Source: Bostrychus sinensis
Lineage: Eukaryota > Chordata > Actinopteri > Gobiiformes > Eleotridae
Reading direction: 5' to 3'
DNA: 64,000 nucleotides
Assembly: GCA_020698575.1 (NCBI GenBank)
Contig: CM036247.1
Location: 33,538,586 to 33,602,585, forward strand
The position numbers were made by a program, and so were the translations under genes. Positions within the stretch are counted from its first letter, which is position 1; each line of letters opens with the position of its first letter. The notes under the pieces were generated by a model. That model was not told the DNA's origin. It saw only the letters and a program-made list of their open reading frames with translations, and ran no database searches. Below, in pieces: positions 45,549 through 58,001 of this stretch.

Positions 45549-46473
45549 CAGGGCTGTCAAACTCAATTGGAGCTGGGGCCAAAATTAGAGAAATAATCTT
45601 GGTCATGGGCCAAATAAAAGTACTGTATAAATAATAAAGCCAGCCTATTGTATTTTTGTTCTCAGTTAGGCTACAGTAGGCTTTTTAACATAGAATAATA
45701 CTTCCCCAAAGAACTACAAATGTAGATTTGTGGTTTTAAGGGGCTTGGTAGTTTTGTTTTAAATCTGAACTTAGAACTCAACAAATAACAAAAAATAGGC
45801 CACAGACTCATATTGACCAACACTGATCAGTTATTTATTTATGAAGTATTATTTATTGCCACAGTTACCTAACTCCTCATATAAGACAGGTGTTTTCACC
45901 AGGTGCACTTTGTTTTTCTGTGACAGTGGGTACTACCAGCAGAGGGCAGTGCTGTGATTGAACAACTCCTCTGCTGATAACTTTGCTTTACTGACACAGG
46001 TTCTCTTTAAACCGCTGCTGTCTGTAGCTTCTGTTTTTGGAGACGGGGCTTGTACAGGAGATGTTCTTACAATGCTGTGCAGTTAGAGCCTGTTTTTATT
46101 ACTGCCACATTAGCTCAACAAACAAAGTGTAGAGTGTTTACAGACAGTCCCACTTGTCTAAGAAGCTCCTGTGTTCAGTGACCCCTCTTTGTCCATTTCT
46201 TTTGTGGAAAGTTAAATGTCCCTGATGGATAATCCTCCACTCTACCTGCACCTGCGGCTCGTTAAATCCTACTCGCTAAAACAACAGGAGAGGGGCAGTG
46301 CTGGCGCTCAGCGGCGCTACTTCTGTAGTGGATTGTGGGAGATGTAGTTCAAACAGGTTGATTGTAGTATATCGCCGGGCCACTATTAATATAAACTGTA
46401 AATTATCTCGCGGGCCAAAAGAAATCATCCTGCGGGCCACATTTGTCCTGCGGGCCTTGTGTTTGACACCTGT
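45549..46473. mobile_element. hAT-type element, CAGG(G)NTGTCAAAC ends
   Basis: The left end cagggctgtcaaactcaattgg and the right end (inverse cacaggtgtcaaacacaagg) are the familiar hAT termini. gcgggcca words repeat near the right end. No clean 8-base duplication. No transposase. Confidence 0.75.
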
Positions 46474-46619
46474 GCTCTACAGTGCCGCCGATAATACTGT
46501 TGGTATTACTCTATTTTTCTTTTTAATATGTAGATCAATTGAAAAATAATATTGATTGATTGACTTGACAGAAGATTTAAGTAATGAATGAATGTAATCT
46601 TAAAACCTTTTTGAGGTTC

Positions 46620-46890
46620 CACAAGCAGTCAGCTTATTTATCTATCTGTTAGCATCATGTTGCCAATAGCTATGCCTAATAGCCATTTTATACTCTGTCC
46701 ATTCCCCATTGTTGCCATTAGGTGGTGACAGACACCTAATCTAAACATTCTCTGCAAAGACAAAGTAACAGCTCCCTAAAAGAAGATGTTTTCCATACAT
46801 ATACACTATTTAAAGTTATAAACATGGAATACTAATCAAAGGTATCCGAAATTATTTCAAAAAGCCTGAAAAAGCATAAACCTTTAAGCT
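46620..46890 (+). mobile_element. TTAA-type MITE (family E), 3' fragment
   Basis: Matches the last 270 bases of the 24.3-24.7 kb copy (gttgccaatagct, cacctaatctaaac-ttctctgcaaagacaaagtaacagctcc). The 5' half is absent. Confidence 0.75.
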
Positions 46891-47632
46891 AATTATGTTA
46901 GCTCTTGTCAAACTCCATTTTTAAAGTCCTGGGCAAGACTAGATCAATGTTTGTTTGACTTGGGCTATGAAGTCCTAACCAATCATAAAGCCAGCTCAAA
47001 ACACTTCCCTCCCTAAAACCCAAAGGCAAGGTTGGATAACTGCAGTTTACTATACAGAACATTAACCCCGTTATAGCTGAATCAAACAAACAAAAGTAAA
47101 AATTAAAAAAAAAAAAAAAATACATATAAACTATATCATCTTAACAATGAAATCTCAGCATGTTTAGGCCTTCTGTAAATCCTAGAGCGGCTCCTTACTA
47201 AATAATGCAGGACAGAACTGAATATCCCTCTGTAGTTCAACTCTCAAAAACTACTACTACATTTGAAACCACACCACCCTATTTCCTCTCCTCTTCCCTG
47301 AGTTTCTTCTGTTCCCTCTGGTCTGATGAATCCAGTCCATCAGCTCTACAGTGAGTTTGTCCAGAATACAGAATTAGACTGGACCCAATTTGTGCAGTGT
47401 CTGCAGAGATTCAACTATACAGAGCCGTGCTGAGTTACTTGCTACATAATAGCATAGTACCTGCCAAAGTGTCTGGTTACTTTACACCTGTGTTAGCAAA
47501 CCATTCATTTAGATGGAGTAGGTAGCATAATTATGATGGTCAAACACTGAACTTGGAGCTAGAAGTTTAAAGGAATGCTCTCACCACTTTACGCAAACCA
47601 AAATATGCTGGTGAGTTGACTGTGACGGAACC
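46891..47632. other. Intronic sequence, nothing recognised
   Basis: A poly-A run lies at 47105-47120. No repeat ends or exon signals were recognised. Confidence 0.45.
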
Positions 47633-47640
47633 CCCATAAT

Positions 47641-48908
47641 CAGGGGTGAAAGTAAGCCGGTACGGCCCGGTACTACGTACCGGCATAAGATTAAGAGGGG
47701 GTACGCAGTACCGGGTGGAAGGAGATCAGCTGTCTGGCTTTAACAAACAGCAGACAGCAGCTGCGGACAGTGGTCGCTCGTATTAGAGAAAAAAAATCTG
47801 ATGCTAAAGCATGTGAACCAGGCAGTGCTTTATATCATCATATATGTGTCTGTTTGGTTTTTAGTGGCTTATGATCGCTCCGTGATGTGATTTAATGCAC
47901 AGAATGTCCCTCTCCCCTCTCATCATTCACTGATTCTCTCGCTTCCTTAAACAAATGCATTGAGCATGCGCGTCTTAAGCCCAAAGCACACGGGGAGCGC
48001 CGCGACGGCACTTGAGAGTGCTTTAACAGAAACAGCGTGGAGTTTAAAATATGTGTTTTATCTGTTAATAACCGTCTTTGTTACTGCAGAAGTACGGGGC
48101 CATGTGTTTTCAGCCACCGCCACACGCCCGGTGTGAGGGCTCGCATAGAAAACAATAGGGGCGTATTTTTTGAGGCGCGTCTGCACGTCCGGTGTGTATT
48201 GGGCCCCAAACACACTGGCTGCGTCGGGCGCTGCAGTGAGTGTACTGGTGTCACAGCTGCGTCGCTGCAACGCGAGGTTGTACACACTGGCTGCATGAGC
48301 AGCTCACTGCTGGCAGCTCCTTCTCTACAGAAAAGCCATTCAGAAGTCAATATGAGAGTACAGCCACATATAGCAGACCTATGGTGACTTATATTTGAAT
48401 AAAGAGACGTATGTTTACCATCTCTGTAAATTGGACATTTCAAACGTGAAACTTTTTACAGTACAAGTGAAAGTTCTTGTTCACGGTCCATCAGAGCCAG
48501 AAATCCCCCAAACATTCAAAAAATGTATCAGGTATGGGTAATGCTCATTGTAGTTTCCAAAATATAACAATATATGCTAATTTTGTGTGTATTTTGGGTG
48601 AAAAATGCGACCCAGCGGCAGCCGCCAGCGTCAAAATTCAGCGAGGGTTTGATTTTCTAGGAGAGTCGCGTCACAGCCCTGTTTGATGGGTTCGTCGAGC
48701 CTCGCGTCTCACGTGGGCAGTGTGGCTGCTCTGATCTGCTGAGCTGGGCGCTGAAGTGAAAACCCCATATAAGGCATGTCTATATTTTTCATTTATCATC
48801 AAGATTCTCATTCTCAACCGCGTATCTGCTTTTTCTGCCATTAAAAATATATATGTAGGCTCAATTTGTTATAGTAGCGGCATAAGCAAAAATCTACGTT
48901 CACCCCTG
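47641..48908. mobile_element. hAT-type non-autonomous element, 1.27 kb
   Basis: Ends caggggtgaaagta and the inverse of caggggtgaacgta. Flanks cccataat (47633-47640) and gccataat (48909-48916) match at 7 of 8 positions. A CpG-rich stretch (47965-48300) inside gives long overlapping frames on both strands that look like composition effects. Confidence 0.85.
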
Positions 48909-48924
48909 GCCATAATGATATTAC

Positions 48925-49915
48925 AACTCATCCAGCCATCATCTCATGCACCCCATCTTTTTGCAGCCCTCATCCTGCAACCTGCATTATCCCTCATGTC
49001 GCATTTCTCCTCCCTCATCTTTCATCCCTCATCCTGCATTGCTCCCCCTGCACTCCTCATCCTGCATCCCTCATCTCACATTCCTCATACTGAATCCTGA
49101 ATCCCTCAACTTGCATCCTATATCCCCCATCCTGCATCCTTCATTTCTCTTCCTTTATCCCTTATCTTGCTCCTCAAAAGGGGTTGCTTTTAATTTAATT
49201 GTATGTACAGTGTGCAATGACAATAAAGATTTATTCTATTCTGCATCCTTTATCTTGCATCCCTGATTCAGCATCTCTCAGCCGTCATCTCTCATCCAGT
49301 ATCCCTCATCCTTCAATCCTCATTTCACATACCTCGCATTGTATTCCAACACACTCCATCCCTTATTCCTCATTCTGCATCCCGCATCCCTCACCCTGCA
49401 TCCCTCATCTCGCATCTCCCTCATCCTGCACCCCTCATCATTCTATCCCTCACCCTGCATCCCTTATTCCTCTTCTCATCCTGCACCCCTTATCTTGCAT
49501 CCCTCATCCTGCATTACTCACCCTGCATCGCCAATTCAGCATCCCTCATCCTGCATCCCTCATCTCTTATTCTGCATCCGTTTTCATCCCTCATCTTCCA
49601 TCTTTTATCCTGCATCCCTCAATCTGCATCCCTCATCTCGAATTTCTCATCATTCATCCTCTGTCCTTCATTTTGCATTCTGACTCTGCATACCTTATTC
49701 CTCATCCTGCATCACTTACTCTGCATCCCTCATCCTGCATGCTTCACTATGCATCCCTCATTTTGCATTCTTCATCCATCATCCTGAATCCCTCATCTTG
49801 AATGCTGCATCCCTCATCCTACCACCTTTATTTCTCATCCCGCATCTCTCATTTCTGATCTAGTATCTCTCATCCCACCTCCCTTATTCCGTATCCTTCA
49901 TCTCTATTACCACAA
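48925..49915 (+). repeat. Degenerate CATCCCTCATCCTG satellite
   Basis: About 1 kb of loosely repeated 6-7 base words (catccct, catcctg, catctcg). It is interrupted at about 49165-49245 by unique text including gtgcaatgacaataaagat, a typical LINE 3' end. The 200-codon frame through it is an artefact. Confidence 0.85.
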
Positions 49916-50418
49916 ATACTACTGCCAACCTGCTTTTCAAGTCTTGCTCATCACATTGTCTTTTCTCCATGGGCCAATATTCTATAGTTGTAATAAAATG
50001 CTCCCCTTTGTCAAAGACCTGATTATGCAAATGTATGTACAGCAGTAGAATATCAACAATTTTAGTGGAGCCTCTTCTTGTTGACAGTTGTCATTGTGAG
50101 CACACAGCAGAGACACATAGAACAAGAATGTTGCCAGTGTTTTGTTGAACTTTCTCTGCCCTCGTCCAATCTTTCTCTGAACACTCAAGGTCCTTTCACC
50201 AGCTTATTGAATGTGTAAGCAGCAAACGGACAAATAAAAATATATCATAAATAATGTGTCTATATTATGTATTATAAATTAATCCAGGGTCAGTGTCAGT
50301 GACAGACAGGGTTGTCATATTTCAGCATCTCATTAACTTTTCCCATTTATTGCTTAACACTAATCTATCCCAAACTATACTAATAATATCTATTAGAGAT
50401 TACTCATACACAAAATTG

Positions 50419-51082
50419 TTATGGGGCTATTTGTGCATGTGTAAATAGATTTGTATGTATTAAGATGTGTGCGTGCCAAGTATGCCTATTAAGGTTTTTG
50501 CATGCAAATTAAGATTGGTGCATCTGCAATACAATATGTGTGTGTAAAATGATTTGTGTGTGCGTAAAACAATGTGTGTCTGTATTGCGATGTGTGCGTG
50601 TGTAATAAGATTTGTGTGTGTGTAAAATGATCAATCTGTAAATGCAAAATGCTAAAAGTTCATAGACAAAGCTCTAAATACGCACAAATCTTTTTGCTAC
50701 AGTCCTGCCATGTCAGATCTGTCTGTGTTTCTAGCTATGCGTCTTTTACCCTGAGTTTAGACTGATGGGTTGTGGCTCGGCCAACACACCAATAGATGGC
50801 AGTAGTAGGTGGTTTGCTTTGGTTCTGTGTATGCAGGAAGATTATGTACTGTATTTCCGAAATCCTAAAAATCTTAATATAAAAACATATTACGCTCACA
50901 TAAATTGTATTACTTACACATAAATCGTAATATGGACACACAAATCATATTACGCAAGCACAAATCCAATTGTGCACACACAAATTTTAATACACACACT
51001 CAAAACTTGACACGTACACACCTTATTACAGGCAATTCTATTTACACACACACAGATCTTTTTGCTACAATAATAGCCCCAT
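50419..51082. mobile_element. Fold-back element with tandem-repeat arms
   Basis: The left end atggggctatttgtgcatgt and the inverse of the right end, atggggctattattgtagca, share the terminal word. Both arms contain irregular TGTGTGTGTAA-AT-AGATTTG units in opposite orientation around a unique centre (about 50640-50860). Confidence 0.7.
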
Positions 51083-51139
51083 GGTCTTTCTGTGTTGAGT
51101 CTCCATGTCTTCTCTGGGCTACTGTAGGTTTGCAGATGA

Positions 51140-51470
51140 CTTGAGCCTATCCCAGCAACCATGTGCTTGAGGGGGGGTACACCCTGGCCTGGACAGTGGC
51201 CAGGCCAGGGTGTACCCCGCCACAGGGCTGATACAGAGACATGCATAGACAGACAACCATTCACTCTCACATTCATTCACTTTGGGACATTTAAATTCTC
51301 CAACTCAACAGTACATGCATGTCTTTGGACGGTGGGAGGAAGAGGAGAGAACCCACACTAACACAGAGAGGACATACAGACTTTAATCAGAGAGATTTTG
51401 TGAGCTGACCTGGGGATCAAACCCACAACCTCCTTGCACTAACCACTCTGCCACTCTCACCATAAAACAA
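51140..51470 (-). repeat. Near-complete SINE-like repeat, antisense
   Basis: Read on the minus strand: ggcagagtggttagtgcaagg (A box), gtgggtttgatcccc (B box), gcatgtact, then tatcagccctg. A nearly perfect inverted repeat (51175-51219: ggtacaccctggcctgg and inverse) sits in its 3' part. Confidence 0.8.
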
Positions 51471-52266
51471 GGGACGTTTTTTTACGTTTTATTTAGAAAT
51501 ATACCACGGATAATTTATACTAAAGCAATTCTAAAAAATAAAATAAAATAAAAAAAATTCAAAGAAGGGGTTGATTTTTATCCTATCCAGCAAGACTGTT
51601 CACACCCCTCCCCTAAGACAGACAGAAGGCTACAGGCTCAAAGAACAACCATGCTAAAATTCAGTAGATGAGGCATATTTTAGCATCAAAAGCTGTAAGA
51701 CTGAAGGACTCTTCGCCATTAACCCCACCATTCACTGGACCTGGCATTGTTTCAAAGATTTAAATTAAATATTTATAACAGTTTATAAATGTGATTTGAT
51801 ATGATTCAGCACCTTTATATTGATACAACTGATACAGTAACCTTGTGCCAAAAATGATAACTCTCAAACTCTTAAATCTAGCATAGTGGCTGTGGTTAGT
51901 TATATCATGCAGACAGAATCCAAAACAAAGAATAATATACCTTTTTTTATCAAAAGACATCAAAAAGAACACTTCTGGTTTTAATTTAACACCCAAATTA
52001 CTATTATAGTTAGAAACATTTTTTTGTGTATACTGATATTGTATTAATGTGAATTTCCTATAATCTGATACAATTCAATATGAGGCGATGTGTACTGATG
52101 TTGTTGAATCGTAGGGTGAAAAAATACACTGATATAGTAACTGTATCATTACACACCTATATACTATGCTACAGTACACTACACCATACTATACTAGAAT
52201 ACTTTTTGTTTACAAGTGTATATTAAACATTTTAATAGATGACTTGCAAATTTGGTCCAACCTTAA

Positions 52267-53762
52267 AGTGGAACTTTGCAACTTTGCTTGTTTCTGCACT
52301 GTTTTGGCCACATTTTTTCTCTACAAAGCTCCCCATATGTTTACAGCATTATTGTAAAAACTCTTGAGTCTGGTTACGGTTGACTCCTGTGTGTCCTTTT
52401 GCTCAGCTTGACTCCCCACCTTGTATCTGTTACAAAGGTTTAGTCTGCTTTTTAGCTGCTCTGCCACAGCAAACATCTGTCACAGCAAACATCTTTCACT
52501 GTTTTGATGTCATGTCTAAACCCAATACTCCCATTCTTGCAAGGCTGTTTTTTTTTTTTTTACCAAGATACAACACCTGTCTGGATGAGGCTGACCTGCT
52601 GCATCCTTACTGACGTGGGGCCTCATTTATAAAGCTTGCGTACGCCTAAAACAAGGCTGAAACTGATGTACGCCACTCTCTGTGCCAAACGTGGGATCTA
52701 TAAAAATCCAACTAGGTGTGAAACCTTGCGTATCCCTACGCCAGCTATCCTTACAGTGCGAGTTGCGAAGTGAAGCAAGTTTGACAAATTTATATTTGGT
52801 GCGCGTTTGATACAGTTCATTTTCACTTTGTATCTCTCAGAAAAAAACAAAGGATTTGATTCAGACATTATCATTTAAACAGGTAGTGAGTAAAATTGAG
52901 GGAAGGCCATTCGATTTCTTATAATTTCGCTCAGTATTCTTAACAATGAAGCGGTTCATAGCTTGTGCATTTTCGCAGGACGCTGCGCGTTGCCTCCATC
53001 ATGATTGTCGTGGAGTTAACTAATAGCAGAGGCAATCCCTGATGAATCCGTGACTGGATTTATGAAATAATGATTGGACCTGAGCATAAACAACTCCTAC
53101 AGACACAGGTTCATATCAGAGCTGTGTGGTTTTAATGAAGCAGTGTCAAAAATAGACTGAATGGACATGTTCTATATTTGTCTTTCTGCCCCCTCCCTTT
53201 ACACGCAACCTCCACTTGGAGCATCCATGTGTTTGTAATGTGATGCATCCTGCACATCTTTCATTTATTATAAGTCTCAATCACAGAGTGAGGAAACCCT
53301 AAAAAGCAATTCAGTAATTTAATTAAAACATTTGTTACTTCTTTTCAATTATTTTTTAAGTTATAATCAGAGGCAGGGGGCGATTATTGTGTCATTGCAA
53401 TCAAAACGGCATTCTCTTTACAACACAGATGCACGTGTGTGTGTGTGTGTGTAGTGCTTCGTGTAGCATCTTGTGCCTTCCACTTTTCCAAGTTTCTCCC
53501 ACTCATTAGAGGCTCATGTTTGTCATTCAGAAGTCACTTTGCATTGTCCTTCTTTGGTGGATGCGAGTTTATGTTTGATTAACCGTTTGTGAAGCTCTTT
53601 GAGGTGGCATTTGTTGTGATATTGGGCTATACAAATATAATTCAATTGAATACATCAGGGGGAGGTTAAGGGAGCTTTATTCACCCTGCAACAAACCATT
53701 TAGTCATTACACTGGCTCTGAAACTGTTTAATTAAGGTTAAAAAAAGTTGCATAGTCCGTCT
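52267..53762 (+). mobile_element. TTAA-type MITE (family G) with nested repeats
   Basis: TTAA lies at 52263-52266 and 53763-53766. Ends agtggaactttgcaacttt and the inverse of agacggactatgcaactttttt. It is interrupted by a ggggcctcatttataaagc-type element start at 52617 and by repeat F text at 53575-53660. A (GT)n run lies at 53435-53452. Confidence 0.65.
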
Positions 53763-54023
53763 TTAATCAATAGAATCACTTGCAAGCCAACTGGCAATAA
53801 TAAAACTTGACTCTAGCCTGCCGTCCCATGGCTCCACAAACATCTTTGTATTAAAAGTTAGTTTCATTATGTGTTTATTAAAATGTCTTCAGGGCTCTCT
53901 GTATACACCCTACTCCATTATTGATATTGGTGATTGCTTCCTAAGGCAACAACAAGCAGCTGCAGCACAAACTGTTATTAGTACTAAATATTAAATGTCT
54001 GTGTTTTTGTTCTTTCTGTCCAG

Positions 54024-54139
54024 AGTGGAGCACCTGTCAGCTGAGTCCTAACGCAGTCTGTGGCAGTGGGATAAAGACCAGGATGTTGGACTGTGTTCGC
54101 AGTGATGGAAAATCTGTGGACCTTAAGTTCTGTGAAGAG
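54024..54139 (+). CDS. thsd7a: THSD7A exon f: atypical TSR segment
   Basis: The acceptor is ctgtccag and the donor is gtaaga. Two bases complete the Glu codon from exon e, and it ends on a full codon. It encodes 38 codons: WSTCQLSPNAVCGSGIKTR, then MLDCVRSDGKSVDLKFCEE. The C, CGSG, LDC and FC spacing matches the alternating non-canonical TSRs of the family. The stretch MLDCVRSDGKSVDLK is, as I recall, nearly unchanged from the mammalian protein, the strongest single clue for THSD7A. It follows the 18.2 kb intron, the second-longest complete intron here. Confidence 0.97.
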
Positions 54140-54227
54140 GTAAGACCAATGGCAATTTCTGTTTTAATTAAGATTTAGTCAGTGTTTATATAGATTTATC
54201 ATGTATTATAAAAACATAAACTTACTT

Positions 54228-54432
54228 GGGGGGCACTGTGGCAGAGCGGTTATTGGTCTTAGATACTTAACCAGACATCACAATTTCTCTGGGAATGGCT
54301 GTCTGTCTGTCTCTGTGTCAGCCCTGCAACACTGTCCAGGGTGTACCCCCCCGAAGGCCCATACTTGCTGGGATAGGCTGCAGTCACTTGCAACCCTAAA
54401 CAGAAAAAAGTGGAAAAGGTTGAATTAATGAA
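54228..54432 (+). repeat. SINE-like repeat, internally deleted
   Basis: ggcagagcggtt (A box) is followed after a deletion by gtcagccctgcaacactgtccagggtgtacccc and gctgggataggctgcag. It lies 90 bases downstream of exon f. Confidence 0.8.
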
Positions 54433-54656
54433 TTTAAAAGATTTTTAAAAGATAACACATGCTCTTGTGGCATTCATATTTTTTGTTCTGTTGTCACTCA
54501 TCTCAGGGGTTAGAGGTCATGGTTGGTTGAAGGAATTATGGACCTTAGGTAGGGTACAGATGTGCTAACCACTCTGCCACCCATGTATTTTTCCATTTTG
54601 TATCATAATTTTGACTCAGTCAAAGATATACACCTCCATAACTAACATTTCTGTTA

Positions 54657-55226
54657 GGGCACACTCACACAAGGGCCATTCAAACTGTCCCGTGGCCAAG
54701 TATGATTGGGGTGGGGTGTGTGACCCCCGCTGGCCTGTACTCACACTGTACACACACACTCACAAACGATCTGTGCTGAGGCCAGGTTACGTCATCAGCT
54801 CTGAGGACGACAGGCTGCTATATCATCATGACGTAGGTGCAGCAGTGTAAGTCCAGCTGCATGAGGTATCTGTCCTATTTTGAGTCCAGTTTGTGACACA
54901 TGGTCTTCTGAATATGAATACGAGGAGCAGCGAAGGCAGCCACAGCAGGATACAAGAGGCTTCAAAAGTAGGCTACTATTGCTGTCTGTTCTTTTCTACA
55001 GGTGAGTGTGAATCAGTGGCATTGATGATGGTGTTTCAAATTGATTTTTCACTGTGAGATGAACAGTTGTGTACATGACATAGTTGAATGTGTTCACATG
55101 CATGAGTAACCATGCTAGGGCCCACGTCCTCCAACTGCACTTAAGTCCTGAAGCGTACCGCGCTGGGTTGGGAGAACTCTCATCAAGTTAAATGTTCTGT
55201 ACGGTTGGCCTGGTGTGAGTGCACCC
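54657..55226. mobile_element. PIF/Harbinger-type MITE, 570 bp
   Basis: Ends gggcacactcacacaagggcc and the inverse of gggtgcactcacaccaggcc. TTA lies at 54654-54656 and 55227-55229. No transposase frame. Confidence 0.8.
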
Positions 55227-55317
55227 TTAGAAAGAGTGCAGTGTTCCTCACATCCACATTTGCACATTTACAACAGAAAATGTTACACTTCTCTTTGTAT
55301 TATTAAGAGCAATGTGA

Positions 55318-55550
55318 CTAGGGCGGCTGGACAATATATCGCAAATGTATTGTTGTTAGAATATCAGCAAACATAACACTTTTAATTTTTTTTTTTTTTT
55401 TTTTTTAAGTTTTGATTCTGACTCTTTTTTGAATAGTTATTACAGGGACTTGTCAAAATAGAATAAAAAAATATATATATTGCTAATATTGTTATGGCAA
55501 TAATCAACATAGGTATTGTGTGTTTTTTGCATATCATGCCTCCCTAAATG
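55318..55550. mobile_element. Probable MITE fragment
   Basis: Starts ggcggctggacaatatatcgca and ends near tatcatgcctccct. Ends are only loosely inverted. Contains a poly-T run (55388-55407) and a short (TA)n. Confidence 0.4.
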
Positions 55551-56146
55551 AGACACACTACATATAGTGAGTTTTTTAATGACATAAAGAGAAGGTAAAT
55601 GCAAGAAGAGAAATTATTGGTATACGTATTGCAGCATTTAGTTTGATGGATCCTGGTCTGGACAGTTGCTCTTGTGCATCTTTTCAACACAGATTTAACT
55701 GCCCGCCATGTTCATCTGCTCTGCCTACAAGCTTTTTTATGTCATTCGGATTATTACATATTCAAACTGTGTATTTGCTTTATGGAGCAGCATTTTCCGA
55801 ATCACATTACCGTCCACAGCTAAATGTCCCAGTCCAGATCCGGTAGTTGAGCTTTAGGCTGATTCTCTAACCATCCAGAATGTGTGTGGCTGCTGTTGGA
55901 ATAGTAGCCAGGAGCCCTCCCCCCAGAGCGCTTTACCCACTGCCCCCCTCCATCAAAAAACCTAATTCACAAAATCACATTACGGGACATTGACTTTTAC
56001 AGCCACATCAGTCTCCCCAGTGCACTATCCTCAGGCTTAACCAGCAGAGGCCTCTGGGAAATGTAGTCTCAGTGCAAATTATGAATATGGCTTATGTCCT
56101 TGGTAATGGTTGTGGATTATGGATTTTGTTGGAATGATTTTTGCAG

Positions 56147-56264
56147 CTGAATCTGGAGAAGCGGTGGCAGATGAACATGTCGTGCACAGTGGAGTGTCCA
56201 GTCAACTGTCAGCTCTCAGAGTGGTCCTCCTGGTCCGAGTGCTCCCAGACCTGTGGACTAGAAG
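56147..56264 (+). CDS. thsd7a: THSD7A exon g: TSR repeat start, last exon in window
   Basis: The acceptor is tttttgcag and the donor is gtaagc. The exon begins in phase 0 and ends after one base of a Gly codon. It encodes 39 codons: LNLEKRWQMNMSCTVECPVN, then CQLSEWSSWSECSQTCGLE. SEWSSWSEC is a WxxWxxC core with expected Trp C-mannosylation. CSQTC is followed by GLEG, one residue longer than the strict O-fucose consensus. NMS is a sequon. The next exon should begin with a basic strand and a GRPCP-like motif. Nothing of that kind is visible between 56265 and 64000, so the following intron exceeds 7.7 kb. Confidence 0.97.
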
Positions 56265-56399
56265 GTAAGCTGTATCTGAATGTCTTTTAGTTGTTAAAAC
56301 TACAATATGCCAATCATCTTAACTATCTATTTATTTACTGTGGCTTGTTTATGGGTTGTTGCTGTGGTAAATAGGTAATTGAGAAATATTATTTTGTTG

Positions 56400-56530
56400 A
56401 GGCGACAGTGGCTCAGGAGGTAGAGCGTCATTCTTTAATTGGAAAGTTGGCGGTTTGAAGCTCACTTTCCTCATTTTATTCTGTCATTGTGTCCTTGGGC
56501 AAAACACTTCACCCAACTTGCCTGTATGAA
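56400..56530 (+). repeat. tRNA-derived SINE (ggcagtggctcag type)
   Basis: gcgacagtggctcaggaggtag (A box), ttggcggtttgaagctc (decayed B box) and gtgtccttgggcaaaacactt match the antisense copy at 17040-17205. Confidence 0.8.
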
Positions 56531-56602
56531 TATGTTGGTGTGATTATGTGTTTGATTTTTGCTTCTTTCTAAATAATGGAAAAATTCGACCAGTGTCATG
56601 GT

Positions 56603-57158
56603 GTAGTCTGGCCAACCAGACCAACCTACTTTCTTTTCAAAAGCAGGACAATCTGGTTTCTCAGTCAAAGTGAAGCATTTCTATTTGGTTGATTTGGAAC
56701 TGGCCTATCACAGACATTTATCTGCAGCACGTTTTACAAATATGGAAGCTAACTAGCTTCTGCTCCAAGCAACAAAAAACAAAATGGCGCCAGAGCGAAT
56801 TTAATACTTCTCTCACCCGATTAACGGCGACTTTTTTCTTCATCTTGTTCCCATTTTAACAACAATAAAGTCCCTTTGACTTCTAATGCAACAACCACAA
56901 AATTACTTTTCTCACAAGTCTTTACAACTGGCTTCTGCTGCTGTCCCTGTTCAGAAATAAGTACAGAGTTGCTCATAATACAGTGTACATACAGATGTTT
57001 TACGGTAAAACCAGCAAACTGCCACGTTTGTTTGAGGTCAGCGGTGCACAGCTTACATCCTGCCCTTTGTTTCTCTGATTGGTTACTCCACCTGTGATTG
57101 CTCTGCCCATAGACATGAAATTTAAACCAAGAGGTACCAGACTAACTTTTGGCCAGGG
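56603..57158 (+). mobile_element. TAGCCTGG-type transposon, tandem copy A
   Basis: Begins tagtctggccaacc and contains tttcttttcaaaagcagga, ttgttcccattttaacaaca and ctctgattggttactcc. It ends near ttggccaggg, directly before copy B. Confidence 0.75.
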
Positions 57159-57164
57159 TAACAC

Positions 57165-57618
57165 AAGCTAGCTTTCTTTTCAGAAGCATGAAGGTCTGGA
57201 TCCCCAGCCGTAGAGAGTCAGTTGCCATTGTGTCGCTTCAGTTGTTAATCTGCAGCACATCTTACAAGAGCGGAAGATAATCTCAAAAATAACTGAGATG
57301 GCGCTGTCTAATACCAAGCGAATTTCATAACTTTTTTCACCTCTGTTTGATTGTTTGTGGGTTTTTATTCTTCTCCTTGTTGCCATTTTAACAACAGTAA
57401 AGTCTTAGTAACTGGCTTTTGCTATTTTCCCCATGCAGAAATAAGTACAGAAAGTACAGAGCTGCTCATTATAGCCTAAAGCATATTATCGGCAAAAATG
57501 ACAACAGTCATTCCTACCTGTCTCTACTGCACCGCTAGGTTTGTTGTTCATAGGAGTCAGCAGCTTGGTCTTCTTTTTCTCAAGGTGGCAAGATCAAGAA
57601 CAAAGTTTGTTCTGGCTA
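57165..57618 (+). mobile_element. TAGCCTGG-type transposon, tandem copy B
   Basis: agctttcttttcagaagcatga, ttgttgccattttaacaaca and a 3' end gtttgttctggcta show a second diverged copy in the same orientation, shortened inside. Confidence 0.65.
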
Positions 57619-58001
57619 GCACATTACATACTTCTTGAGATACACTGTTGTCATTCAAGCTCATTAATGACGCCCACTTCAAACTTCTGTCTAATCACGC
57701 AATAGTTCTTGGAAACTACACAAGATAAAAGTTTTGCCAGGAGAAAGTTTCAGGAACAAGCCTCGAGCACTCCCAAACCAAGACTGCAGGGACAGAAGGA
57801 TGTTCTTGCAGCCCAGAAAGAGAGAACACATTTCTCTGTTCTTGCAGCCTATGTACAGGTCTTTAGTAAGAACCCTTGCAGGAGACTCAAAGTTTCAAGA
57901 GCAAATAACATTTTCTTTGTGTAAATTTCCCATACTGTTCACAAGAACATTTTTCAATTGAGAAAACATTGGTGAATGACAATAATCCTTCTACATGCTT
58001 A

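Noticed and set aside
45081..45596. Cys/Phe/Val-rich frames on both strands
   Set aside because: They are periodic products of the inverted minisatellite, not cysteine-rich proteins.
48037..48443. Overlapping 116- and 120-codon frames
   Set aside because: They lie in a CpG-rich part of a hAT element on opposite strands, with no family resemblance.
49199..49801. 200-codon frame rich in HPSSCIPHP
   Set aside because: It is a degenerate satellite without stops by composition. No start context, splice or family signal.
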